64,000 nucleotides of DNA from assembly GCA_025060615.1 (NCBI GenBank), contig JANXBS010000013.1, forward strand, positions 52,055 to 116,054, read 5' to 3'. Made by a program: the position numbers and the translations under genes. Position 1 is the first letter of the stretch. Every line of letters starts with the position of its first letter. This stretch comes from Anaerolineae bacterium. GTDB lineage: Bacteria > Chloroflexota > Anaerolineae > DUEN01. Shown here one piece after another: positions 51,693-62,034 of the stretch. A model generated the notes under the pieces. That model did no database searches. It saw only the letters and a program-made list of their open reading frames with translations, and was not told where the DNA came from.

Positions 51693-53239
51693 CACTGGCC
51701 CAGCGACCCCGTCCAATCCACCTGTACCCGAATGCGGAAGGGCACCCATGGAACGCGTCCGATCCAATCGGGTTCCAGTCGGATCTCTGGCGGGGCGGCC
51801 AGTGGCCACTCCCTGGCCAAAACCGCCCTAGCCTCATCCAGCGGCAGCCCAACAATGGCAGCCCGCACGCTCGCCTTATCGATGTCGCTGACGATCTCAC
51901 CAGTGGCCGTCAGCGAGTACATGACGCGCTCTTCCAAAACCGTGACCGGCCCTGGCTGATAGCGTACGCGATCGGCCAACACGCGCGCCCGGCCTGGGAT
52001 CTGGGCTTGCATCGCCTGATGTGCGATCTGCTCGCCGGCCGCGCCGTTCACCGCTAAGCCGCGCGCCAGTACTCGCAAACGCAACCCCAGCGTGTCGGCT
52101 GGCTCATCCAGGAAGTGGTCAAACGTCTCGGCCAGGATCAGGGTCGAGATAGACTCGGGTGGTAGGAACTCACCGTCCTGCAGCAGCTCGCTGAGGCGCT
52201 GATAGGCGGTTTGCCGCACCTGCTGCAGCACCGCCTGTCGGAGACGATCTTTGTCGGCGTTGGTGACGACGCTGGCCTGGCGAACGGTGCCACCGGATGT
52301 CGGCTGCTCATTGATGACCCGCACGAGCGGGGCCAATGGTCCATCCACCTGGGTAATGGTGCCGCTGCGCACATTCCCTGATGGCCCCGGGTCCACCGCC
52401 TCGACAGGCACGGCCACGGTCGTGCCCACGCCAGGGCCTAGGATGGCGGAGGCTGTGGTGCGGAAGCGGACATTGGTCCCCGTAGATGTGCGGACCACTG
52501 TGCCCAGCGGGATCTCCTGAGGGGTTGCCTGACGGTTGATGAAAAGAACCGTGCCTGTAGCGCGCTGGTCGGGTACATCACGCCGGCCGGTGGTAGGGAG
52601 AGAGCCGTTACCCTCGATTTGTACCTCGATCCGACGGGCCGGGATCAAGCGCGCGTTGAAGTCAGGATAGTCCACCCCGGTAGTAGCGGTCAAGTCCACG
52701 GTGACAGCCACCGTCTGCTGAGAGGGTACCAACGTGACGTATGCTCCCGGAACGATCAGCGCGGTGACCAACATCACCAGGGATGTTAGCGCGGCTAGGA
52801 TCACCATCAGCCCTGCTGTCTCCACCCATACAGGTGTTGGGCGAGGACGATGGCGCGCGATGATGTGAGCTCGTTCACGAGCGCGTTGGGCGCGCCACTG
52901 GACGAGTTCAGCGCGAACGGATGGCTGCGGATCCTCAGGCAGATGCCCATTCGCGGGCGGTGCGGGGCACTCTGCCTGCGCTGCCTCGGCGACACTTCGA
53001 TAGGCAGGCAATCCCGCTTCTGCAGCCAGGCGTCGCGTGGTCGGATCGCTGCTGACCAGGGCGATGCGCATCTGGCGCTGAGCGGCCCGACGCCGGATCA
53101 CCTGTAGGCGTGCCGAGTTGGCCAGCATACGGCTATGCGTCGGCACTACCAGCACCACCATGCCGTCATCGGCCGCGTCTAGCCGGGCGAGCAATCCTGG
53201 TGTCTGCCAGTCGTCGTTGAGATGGATGAATTGAGTCAT
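51692..53239 (-). CDS. Membrane protein with baseplate-J/gp47-like domain
   Basis: Protein of 515 residues. Residues 1-100 form a Rossmann-like cytoplasmic region. A membrane helix (about 145-170) is followed by a large extracytoplasmic part. That part has the baseplate-J pattern (TGTVLFINRQATPQEIPLGTVVRTSTG, VPVEAVDPGPSGNVRSGTIT). Despite the name this family is chromosomal in Chloroflexota-like genomes, and no phage genes are near. It lies in a coupled set with ruvX and mltG. A cell-wall role is inference. The start at 53239 is preferred because the ATG at 53266 sits inside a perfect inverted repeat. Confidence 0.75.
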   Translation of the reverse strand: MTQFIHLNDDWQTPGLLARLDAADDGMVVLVVPTHSRMLANSARLQVIRRRAAQRQMRIALVSSDPTTRRLAAEAGLPAYRSVAEAAQAECPAPPANGHLPEDPQPSVRAELVQWRAQRARERAHIIARHRPRPTPVWVETAGLMVILAALTSLVMLVTALIVPGAYVTLVPSQQTVAVTVDLTATTGVDYPDFNARLIPARRIEVQIEGNGSLPTTGRRDVPDQRATGTVLFINRQATPQEIPLGTVVRTSTGTNVRFRTTASAILGPGVGTTVAVPVEAVDPGPSGNVRSGTITQVDGPLAPLVRVINEQPTSGGTVRQASVVTNADKDRLRQAVLQQVRQTAYQRLSELLQDGEFLPPESISTLILAETFDHFLDEPADTLGLRLRVLARGLAVNGAAGEQIAHQAMQAQIPGRARVLADRVRYQPGPVTVLEERVMYSLTATGEIVSDIDKASVRAAIVGLPLDEARAVLAREWPLAAPPEIRLEPDWIGRVPWVPFRIRVQVDWTGSLGQ

Positions 53240-53251
53240 GCCTTTTCGCGG

Positions 53252-53280
53252 GATGGGCGAAGGCATTGCCTTCGCCCATC
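53252..53280. repeat. Perfect 14-bp inverted repeat, copy C of the hairpin element
   Basis: GATGGGCGAAGGCA and TGCCTTCGCCCATC flank a single T. The right half is shared with 48751-48772 apart from the loop. It lies between the alaS gene and the baseplate-J-like gene; no T-run follows on the minus strand. Confidence 0.65.
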
Positions 53281-53377
53281 TGGTTTCCTAAGCCGAACCT
53301 CTCAGGTAGGAGGGCAACCGTTCACTTGGTGCCCATGGATGGAGAGTCAAACGTTCCCAACTTGATAGGCCGCAAGC

Positions 53378-56107
<2,730 letters not shown>

Positions 56108-56153
56108 AATAAGGCTCCTGGCTTGCCAGCGTTCTGCCGAAAGGCTAACGAAA

Positions 56154-56182
56154 ATTGTAAGGCAACTCCAGACAAAAGTCAA
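56154..56182 (-). promoter_or_regulatory. Promoter of alaS
   Basis: On the minus strand, TTGACT (56177-56182), 17 bases and TACAAT (56154-56159). The transcript starts near 56147, 40 bases before the ATG. It is divergent from the tRNA promoter, 39 bases away. Confidence 0.75.
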
Positions 56183-56221
56183 AGGGGGACTTTTGGACGA
56201 GGGGTAAGGCAGAAAGCCCGC

Positions 56222-56250
56222 TTGACATTTGGTGGGAAACTGATTATAAT
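56222..56250 (+). promoter_or_regulatory. Consensus promoter of tRNA-Gly
   Basis: Perfect TTGACA (56222-56227), 17 bases and perfect TATAAT (56245-56250), 11 bases before the mature tRNA end. Confidence 0.85.
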
Positions 56251-56261
56251 TGAAAGTGAAA

Positions 56262-56333
56262 GCGGGTGTAGTTCAGCGGTAGAACGACAGCTTCCCAAGC
56301 TGTATGTCGTGGGTTCGAGTCCCATCACCCGCT
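56262..56333 (+). tRNA. tRNA-Gly (anticodon CCC)
   Basis: 72-base cloverleaf. The acceptor pairs GCGGGTG with CACCCGC, the D arm has GTTC / GAAC around AGCGGTA, and the anticodon stem ACAGC / GCTGT holds the loop TTCCCAA (anticodon CCC). The T arm has the TTCGAGT loop. The discriminator is T and the 3' CCA is not encoded. It reads GGG codons, which are frequent in the neighbouring genes. Confidence 0.95.
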
Positions 56334-56343
56334 CCTAAATGTA

Positions 56344-56380
56344 CCCTCAGCCTCGCAGGAGGCTGAGGGTTTGCGTTTTT
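56344..56380 (+). terminator. Terminator after tRNA-Gly
   Basis: Perfect 10-bp stem CCCTCAGCCT / AGGCTGAGGG with loop CGCAGG, followed by TTTGCGTTTTT. It closes the single-tRNA transcription unit. Confidence 0.88.
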
Positions 56381-56413
56381 ATGAGGAGAGTTTGCGTCCT
56401 TTCGGCTTCGACG

Positions 56414-57205
56414 TCACCGTTCCAGATGGGGAATCAGTTTCCAAATGCGCTCGGCCGGCTGACCTTCTCCGACGCGCCGCGCATATTCCATCACCTGCTC
56501 TGCCATGCCAGGCCCGTGCCGGAAGATCACCGGCGTTTGAGAGACATAGCAGGAGATCGCTTCCTTCTTTCGCTCCAGCTCATCGAGAGCTAGCGGGATC
56601 TGTTGGGCCTGCCAGCCGCCGGGCGCGGCCCAGGCCAATGCTCGGACTAATTTCTCAGCGTCCGATACGTAAGGGAAATCCTCGTAGAAGACCACAGAAA
56701 GCCCCCGCTCGATCAAATATATAGCAGCTTGACGGACCAGTTGATGATCCACGTGATAGCCGGCTGCCAACGGCGCGTATACGCGGGCATGCCTAAGGGG
56801 CAGCTCGCGCAGCCAGGTTTCAGCCATCGCCATCGCTTTCACTGTGTCTGCTGGATGCAGGGGGCCGAAGATCTCATCGTCACCGTTGTACAGCGCTTGT
56901 CCTGTGGCTGGGTCGCACCGGTAGATTGCATCCAACTCATCGAGATGTATCCAATCAGCGCCTAAGATCTGGCAAGCGCGTTCGTCCTCGCGTCGCCGCT
57001 GACCTATCGGATCATCTGGATTGCCCCACCAGCGATGCTGGAAGCGAGCGAACTCGGATAACCGATCATAATCAGGGCGGCCGGCGAAGACGGTCACGAT
57101 GAGCACTCTCTCGCCCGACTTCGTCTGAGCGCAGATTATGCCCCCGCAGGAGAGCGCCACATCGTCCAAGTGGGGCGAGAGATACACATGTTGGTAATAT
57201 GCCAT
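56414..57205 (-). CDS. PIG-L/LmbE-family deacetylase
   Basis: Protein of 263 residues. The zinc-site motif is SPHLDDVALSCGG (residues 10-22). The second His block is AAGYHVDHQLVRQA, near 150. Members remove acetyl groups from N-acetylglucosamine-linked substrates, such as GlcNAc-malate in bacillithiol or GlcNAc-inositol in mycothiol synthesis. The sequence alone does not say which. No thiol-synthesis genes flank it. GGAGG lies seven bases before the ATG. The protein ends just before the tRNA terminator of the opposite strand. Confidence 0.88.
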   Translation of the reverse strand: MAYYQHVYLSPHLDDVALSCGGIICAQTKSGERVLIVTVFAGRPDYDRLSEFARFQHRWWGNPDDPIGQRRREDERACQILGADWIHLDELDAIYRCDPATGQALYNGDDEIFGPLHPADTVKAMAMAETWLRELPLRHARVYAPLAAGYHVDHQLVRQAAIYLIERGLSVVFYEDFPYVSDAEKLVRALAWAAPGGWQAQQIPLALDELERKKEAISCYVSQTPVIFRHGPGMAEQVMEYARRVGEGQPAERIWKLIPHLER

Positions 57206-57280
57206 AGGACCTCCTGCCTTTTAGGCGTACAGTATATCGCCGCAGATAGCCCAGAGCAAGTTGCTCTCTAAGGGTATGAT

Positions 57281-57308
57281 TTGACACGCTCAGGGGCTAT
57301 GCTATCAT
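57281..57308 (+). promoter_or_regulatory. Promoter of the SnoaL-type lipoprotein gene
   Basis: Perfect TTGACA (57281-57286), a 16-base spacer and TATCAT (57303-57308). The transcript starts near 57315, 13 bases before the ATG. Confidence 0.65.
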
Positions 57309-57327
57309 CCTGCCGCTGGAGGTGGCT

Positions 57328-57897
57328 ATGCCGCAAAGGAGAAAGCCGTCAGCTAGAGGTCATTTTCCCTTGTTTGATTTTCATCCTCGTTCTCTCATCG
57401 GGATATGGATTATCCTCGTGCTGGGCCTCTTGGCCTCGTGTGGCCGATCGGCTGCGCCTGAGCGGCCGCCGACCTTCACATCAGCGCCGCGCTCTTCGAC
57501 GTCGACGCCCTCTGTAGACGAGATAGCCATCCGTCAATTGTTAGACGCAGAGGCTGAGGCGGTGGTAGAACAGGACATAGATCGCCTAATGGAGATCTGG
57601 GCGGAGGACGGCGAGGTGATAGACGCTCGGCACACGCCTGATCAGCCAGCGGATGACATTCGCTGGAGAGGGAAGGACGCCATCCGCGAGCGTTACGTGT
57701 CGCTGGTGTTTCCCGGCGGGCCAACTGCCGTTGCCCATCCTATTGTAGATCTCGTCATTAGCGGCGATACGGCTGTGGTCACCACCACCACGCAGATCGG
57801 ATCGGAGACGGCGGAGGCGGGCGATCGTTGGACGTTCGCCCGTCGCGAGGGGCGCTGGGTGATCACCAGTCTGACGTACAACCTGGAGCCGCCATGA
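57328..57897 (+). CDS. Lipoprotein with SnoaL/NTF2-like domain
   Basis: Protein of 189 residues. A basic N-terminus (PQRRKPSARGH) precedes a hydrophobic helix ending in a lipobox (LLASC, near residue 39), then a Ser/Thr/Pro linker. Residues about 65-188 have the cone-shaped NTF2-like pattern: AIRQLLDAEAEAVVEQDIDRLMEIWAEDGEVID and a late WTFARREGRWVITSLTYNL. Such domains bind or isomerise small molecules, but no catalytic set is visible. ATG at 57328 follows GGAGGTGG. It is convergent with the CPBP gene, eight bases apart. Confidence 0.75.
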   Translation: MPQRRKPSARGHFPLFDFHPRSLIGIWIILVLGLLASCGRSAAPERPPTFTSAPRSSTSTPSVDEIAIRQLLDAEAEAVVEQDIDRLMEIWAEDGEVIDARHTPDQPADDIRWRGKDAIRERYVSLVFPGGPTAVAHPIVDLVISGDTAVVTTTTQIGSETAEAGDRWTFARREGRWVITSLTYNLEPP

Positions 57898-57905
57898 CGG
57901 AACAG

Positions 57906-58928
57906 TTATTGCCCTGGCGGCAGCAGCAGGAGATTCAGGGTATTGTATCCGAAGTGGATCAAGATACAGGTTGTTAGATCGTATCGACGCCGGATTAACC
58001 CCAGTACCAGGCCGATCACAAAGATCTCAACTACGGCTGGCGAAAGGCCGTATTGTACGTGTGAGATGGCGAAGAGCGCCGCTGTGGGCAACAGCCCAAA
58101 TCGCGGTTGCAGCGCGCCACGATAGACGATTTCCTCGCTGACAGCCGCTGTGATCCCAATGGTCAGCGCTCCCGGCAGGTTGAGCATCCGGGCAAAGAGG
58201 GCGCCTGAGACGCGTGAGATCGTCTCCATTCCCTCGGGATCGAAGCGGTGCCAGACTTGCATCCACACAAAATCTATAGCCATGAATAGAGCAATGAAAG
58301 CCGCCGAGATCAGCCAAGTACGTCGGCTCAGGCGGGCCAGACCCAGGCGGGCGACCACGTCCGTCCAGCTCCTGCGGGTCCACAGTCCGATTCCGATCAA
58401 ACCGATCGCCGTCAGCCCGATTCCCTGTGCCCAGATCTGCATTGGCCCTACGGCAACACCTGCATCGGCCAGATGTTCTAAGTCGCCCAACATCACTAAC
58501 TGCGTGGCGGTCAGTCCCACTAGAAAGACGGCGAACCCAAGGCTAACAGCGTGTACTGGGTTAGAGGGGTCAAAGGCCGTTAGCAGCCGTCCTGCCACAC
58601 TGCGCACGGGCGGCGTCAGCGCCAGCAGCGCCCCAAAGCCGGTGGCCAGCCCCCAAGCTCCTAGCAGGTCCCAGTTGGGCGTGAGACCCCATTCCAGTCC
58701 AGTTGGCCCGCTGAGGAGTGAGATCCAAGCCATCCCGAAAGCGAGGATGCCGATCAACAGGAACCCACCGCTGAGCATGGTTAGCATGGCGTAGGCAAGC
58801 CAACGCAGGCTGGGCATGCGTACGCTCAGGTTGGCTAACGCCAGTGTGACGGCGAAGGGTATCAGCATCACCAAAATCGCCAAGGCCTGCAGCGCATCTT
58901 GGCTTACTATAGTAGATAGATCGTTCAC
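57906..58928 (-). CDS. CPBP-family intramembrane metalloprotease
   Basis: Protein of 340 residues with about nine hydrophobic helices. The CAAX-protease/bacteriocin-processing motifs are SEEIVYRGALQPRFG (EExxxR), FAISHVQYG and the last His motif LIHFGYNTLNLL. These residues form the membrane-embedded active site of Rce1-type enzymes. The substrate is unknown; roles range from protein processing to self-immunity. It stands on the minus strand after the helicase-like gene by 30 bases and may be co-transcribed with it. Confidence 0.88.
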   Translation of the reverse strand: MNDLSTIVSQDALQALAILVMLIPFAVTLALANLSVRMPSLRWLAYAMLTMLSGGFLLIGILAFGMAWISLLSGPTGLEWGLTPNWDLLGAWGLATGFGALLALTPPVRSVAGRLLTAFDPSNPVHAVSLGFAVFLVGLTATQLVMLGDLEHLADAGVAVGPMQIWAQGIGLTAIGLIGIGLWTRRSWTDVVARLGLARLSRRTWLISAAFIALFMAIDFVWMQVWHRFDPEGMETISRVSGALFARMLNLPGALTIGITAAVSEEIVYRGALQPRFGLLPTAALFAISHVQYGLSPAVVEIFVIGLVLGLIRRRYDLTTCILIHFGYNTLNLLLLPPGQ

Positions 58929-58958
58929 AGTTCCTCCTTCACCTGGGCCAGTCCTCCA

Positions 58959-60458
58959 TCATCCGTTTTTCGCTGCGCCCGACCAGCGCATCAGCGCCCG
59001 GGCGACGTTATCGGGCAGCGCGTCACCGACGCGATCCTGTAGAAAGGCCAACACACGTTCGGCTGTGATGCCCTGCGCCTCGGCGCGGCGCAGTGACGTA
59101 CGCGTGATCCGATAGCGAAATGGCTCGGCCGAGCCCGCTATGGGAGACGCCTCCCAACTAGCGAACCGCGCTACCCGAAAACGATCGAAGGCGGGCGCGG
59201 ACAGGGGCACCAAAACAGAGAAGTCTCGGCCGACTAGGATCGAATCGGGCGACGCCGTGGGCGGCAATTCAGCCCGTATCAGGGCCTGGCCGGCTACAGT
59301 CACTGCCATCCGTCGTCCCTCTGTATCTAGCGCGATCGCACCCAACCAGTGCAGTGGACCTGTGATCAGGAAGTGCGCCAGCCGAGCCTCTACGTCGTCC
59401 CAATGCTCAAACCCGCGCAAGTAGCGATCACCGTCGACTGGCCGGATGTACCACGAGTCATAGTCGCCATCCGGGCGCAGGAAATTTGGAGCCACTGTCT
59501 TTAAGGCGGAGATCCAAGCTCCCACTTCGTGCCAGCTTCCCGGCTGTAGCTGCTCTAGCCAGGCTAGAAACCTTCTCCGAGCGCCGATCGGATCGTTGCG
59601 CCAGGAGCCCTCACACACCAGGCCAGGCAGGCGACGCAGGTCATCCCAGGCCTCACTGTCCTGCCAAGCGAGCCACAGCATTTGCCATTGTTCGGCACGA
59701 TTGGATTGTAACCAGGTGTGCACAGCCGACGCATGCAGACGTGCGTTTCCCTTGCCATCCTCACGGATCCAATCCAACTGCTCCGCTAGATGGAGCAGGA
59801 ACGCAAGCCGGCTCCCACTGGATGAGCTAGCAGAGGTCGCTTCGCGGACTAGAAGCCGTGCCGAAAGCGCCGATAAGTCCTCAGGGCGCCAACGCCCTTG
59901 CTGGCGCCGCATCCCTTCCACCTGTACCATCGCTAGCAACGTGGTCGCGTCCTGTACCAGCGCATCCCCGGAATCCAGAAACGAATCGGGCACTGCAGCC
60001 ATAGGCACATTCAACGTCCGGGCTGGCTGTCGCGGCAGCAAGGCCAGGACTTCATCCGGCACGAAGACGATCTCCGCAGGGGCCTCATCTATCTCGGCGA
60101 ACCTCCGGAAGATCCAGCCGCGATACCACAGCTCCTCGGCTGGGCTGGTAGGGGATCGCCAGGGCTGTTCGCGAGCGAGCCGGCCAGGGCCGAAGGGACG
60201 GATCTCGCCATAACGCCGCAAAAACAGCCTAGAAGGCATCCGTCCGCCGGCTGCCACCAATTCCTCTAGCGCAGCTGTGGCCTCAGGGGAAAGCTCACAC
60301 AGGGCCTGAGCGATAGAAGCTGGATCGGCCAAGGCTACAGCTAACTCCTCCACAGCCCCTCGATGCTCCTGGCTTTGCAAGGCGACGCCGCGTAACTCGG
60401 CGATGATGCGCAACATTACCAGCGAGTGATCGGTTAAGCTCTGCACTAGGCTATACAT
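58959..60458 (-). CDS. Helicase-associated (XPB/Ssl2 N-terminal-like) domain protein
   Basis: Protein of 499 residues, soluble. The N-terminal third has ALADPASIAQALCELSPEATAALEELVAAGGRMP. The C-terminal part has SILVGRDFSVLVPLSAPAFDRFRVARFA and YRITRTSLRRAEAQGITAERVLAFLQDRVGDALPDNVARALMRW. This resembles the Helicase_C_3 family of Actinobacteria and Chloroflexota. No helicase motor motifs are seen, so it may bind DNA or a helicase partner. The similarity is recognised by eye only. The start at 60458 lacks a strong Shine-Dalgarno sequence; the extension to 60713 is low-complexity and unlikely. Confidence 0.6.
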   Translation of the reverse strand: MYSLVQSLTDHSLVMLRIIAELRGVALQSQEHRGAVEELAVALADPASIAQALCELSPEATAALEELVAAGGRMPSRLFLRRYGEIRPFGPGRLAREQPWRSPTSPAEELWYRGWIFRRFAEIDEAPAEIVFVPDEVLALLPRQPARTLNVPMAAVPDSFLDSGDALVQDATTLLAMVQVEGMRRQQGRWRPEDLSALSARLLVREATSASSSSGSRLAFLLHLAEQLDWIREDGKGNARLHASAVHTWLQSNRAEQWQMLWLAWQDSEAWDDLRRLPGLVCEGSWRNDPIGARRRFLAWLEQLQPGSWHEVGAWISALKTVAPNFLRPDGDYDSWYIRPVDGDRYLRGFEHWDDVEARLAHFLITGPLHWLGAIALDTEGRRMAVTVAGQALIRAELPPTASPDSILVGRDFSVLVPLSAPAFDRFRVARFASWEASPIAGSAEPFRYRITRTSLRRAEAQGITAERVLAFLQDRVGDALPDNVARALMRWSGAAKNG

Positions 60459-60826
60459 TCGTTCAAACGCGTTCGAGCCTCTACTGTATGAGCAGGCGAA
60501 AGGCTGAAGAAGGGTTTCCTTGGAGGGGCGTGTCTCTCCTCCGGACCTCCCTGATCTTGCGGAGACAACGGTATGGCCATCGAGTTGGAAAAAAACTGTC
60601 CTTGTGAGTTTCCATCCTCCCCCGATCAGACGCTCTCCCATCTTCTTCCCATCTGTGGGGAAGACGGCAGGGCAGAAGGGGACAAAAACCTCTAGCGACA
60701 AGACAAGCTTCACCTAGATGAGCGAGTACCGATTTGGCAAACCGCATTCACGCGCATATAATGCACTTGGATTCTAAGTCTGTGAGCGATTGCACGCGTG
60801 GGTTATGGTCACGCAGGAGGATGAAC
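60459..60826. other. Intergenic region between helicase-like and DUF1232 genes
   Basis: About 368 bases with the promoter at 60734-60762 and no gene that I can support. An in-frame upstream extension of the minus-strand gene covers part of it. Confidence 0.5.
60734..60762 (+). promoter_or_regulatory. Promoter of the DUF1232 gene
   Basis: TTGGCA (60734-60739), 17 bases and perfect TATAAT (60757-60762). The transcript starts near 60769, about 58 bases before the ATG. Confidence 0.7.
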
Positions 60827-61204
60827 ATGGCTCGCTCGCCCAGATCTGGGCTTTCCCCCAGCCAGAGACCAGGATTTTGGCTTATGGTATGGCGTACCCT
60901 GCGTCTTGCGTGGCGTCTGTTGCGTGATCATCGGGTTTCTCCACTTGTCAAGTTATTAGCCCCAGGGTTGGTGCTCTTCTATCTGTTGCTCCCCGTGGAT
61001 GTGGCGCCCGACCTCTTTCCGTTGCTTGGACAACTAGATGATCTGGCAATGCTGTTGATTGCTGCCCGCCTTTTGGTCGGGCTGAGCCCTTCTGAGGTGG
61101 TCGCAGAGCACGAGGCTGATCTATTCGGCTCTGACTATGCTCGATCTAGCCCACCTCCACCTGGAGAGGTCGTAGAGACGACCTATCGAGTAATGGACGA
61201 GTAG
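60827..61204 (+). CDS. DUF1232 small membrane protein
   Basis: Protein of 125 residues. A basic N-terminus is followed by WRTLRLAWRLLRDHRVSPLVKLLAPGLVLFYLLLPVDVAPDLFPLLGQLDDLAMLLIAARLL, the YkvA-like DUF1232 pattern with a PxDxxPD core. One or two hydrophobic helices are likely. The function is unknown. AGGAGG is six bases before ATG 60827; an ATG at 60821 directly follows it and is less likely. It is followed by a MerR-like gene about 100 bases on. Confidence 0.82.
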   Translation: MARSPRSGLSPSQRPGFWLMVWRTLRLAWRLLRDHRVSPLVKLLAPGLVLFYLLLPVDVAPDLFPLLGQLDDLAMLLIAARLLVGLSPSEVVAEHEADLFGSDYARSSPPPPGEVVETTYRVMDE

Positions 61205-61301
61205 ACAATTCGCCTTTTCTCGAAAGTATACCGGCCAGCGAAGGCTTGTACATCGGCCTGCTTACACTTTAATTCCAATGACGTTTGTTGAGGAGTAAGG
61301 C

Positions 61302-61976
61302 ATGAGCGAGCAGAATCTCCGCCGGCCCGCTGAAGTGGCAGCGCGGTTAGGTATTTCCACCTCGACGCTACGCCGTTGGTCTCAACGGTTTAGCGAGTTC
61401 CTCTCATCGGATGCTGGAGGGCCGGACAGCGCAGCAGACGCTGATGGCATTCATCGGCGCTATACAGATGAGGATCTGACCACCTTGTTGATGATCAAAG
61501 GGCTGTTGGCAGAAGGGTTCACCTACCAACAGGTGGAACGCCGTCTGGCCGCTCTGAAGCGCGGTGATCGCGAAGACGAACGGGCTCTTTCAGTGGTCAC
61601 GGCTGGCGGCAGCGTAACCGCGCTAAGTCCCGCCATCTCCATCTTGGCTGACACCTTACATACCGTCGCGGATAGTCAGCAGGCCATCTTGAACGCTCAG
61701 CAGGCCAATCGCGAGTTGATGGGGGTTGTCGTGCAAGATAACTTTAGCATCAAAGAAGAGAACGCCAAACTGCGCGATCGCATGTTGGAGTTGGAACGCG
61801 AGATGGCTGAGATCCGTCGTCGCGAGGAAGTGCACCGAGAGCGAATGGAATCCCGCATTCAGGCCATCGAATCCACGCTAGGTCATATCGCTGAGCAGCT
61901 CGCCACGCTGCAAGAGCAGGCTCAAGCCTCCCAACGACGTGGGCGCGGCCTTTTAGGATGGTTAGTCAATCGTTGA
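61302..61976 (+). CDS. MerR-like DNA-binding protein with coiled-coil tail
   Basis: Protein of 224 residues. The N-terminal winged helix reads RRPAEVAARLGISTSTLRRWSQRFSEFL and HRRYTDEDLTTLLMIKGLLAEGFTYQQVERRL (residues 5-90). A long helical coiled coil follows (about 100-210), rich in E, R, Q and L (EENAKLRDRMLELEREMAEIRRREEVHRE). It ends in a short hydrophobic tail (GLLGWLVNR) that could touch the membrane. The layout suggests a dimeric regulator or a nucleoid/membrane linker. No effector domain is present. Confidence 0.75.
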   Translation: MSEQNLRRPAEVAARLGISTSTLRRWSQRFSEFLSSDAGGPDSAADADGIHRRYTDEDLTTLLMIKGLLAEGFTYQQVERRLAALKRGDREDERALSVVTAGGSVTALSPAISILADTLHTVADSQQAILNAQQANRELMGVVVQDNFSIKEENAKLRDRMLELEREMAEIRRREEVHRERMESRIQAIESTLGHIAEQLATLQEQAQASQRRGRGLLGWLVNR

Positions 61977-61998
61977 AAGCCGAGTCTCGCACGAAGGT

Positions 61999-62034
61999 GC
62001 GGGCCAACTTGCACAGGTGGCCCGCCCTTATTTT
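61999..62034 (+). terminator. Terminator of the MerR-like gene
   Basis: 8-bp stem GCGGGCCA / TGGCCCGC with loop ACTTGCACAGG, followed by CCTTATTTT. It overlaps the stop codon of rimO on the other strand. Confidence 0.75.

Noticed and set aside
51692..53239. Prophage tail remnant suggested by the baseplate-J-like domain
   Set aside because: There are no other phage genes, and the protein has a membrane helix and is coupled to ruvX and mltG; the family is also chromosomal.
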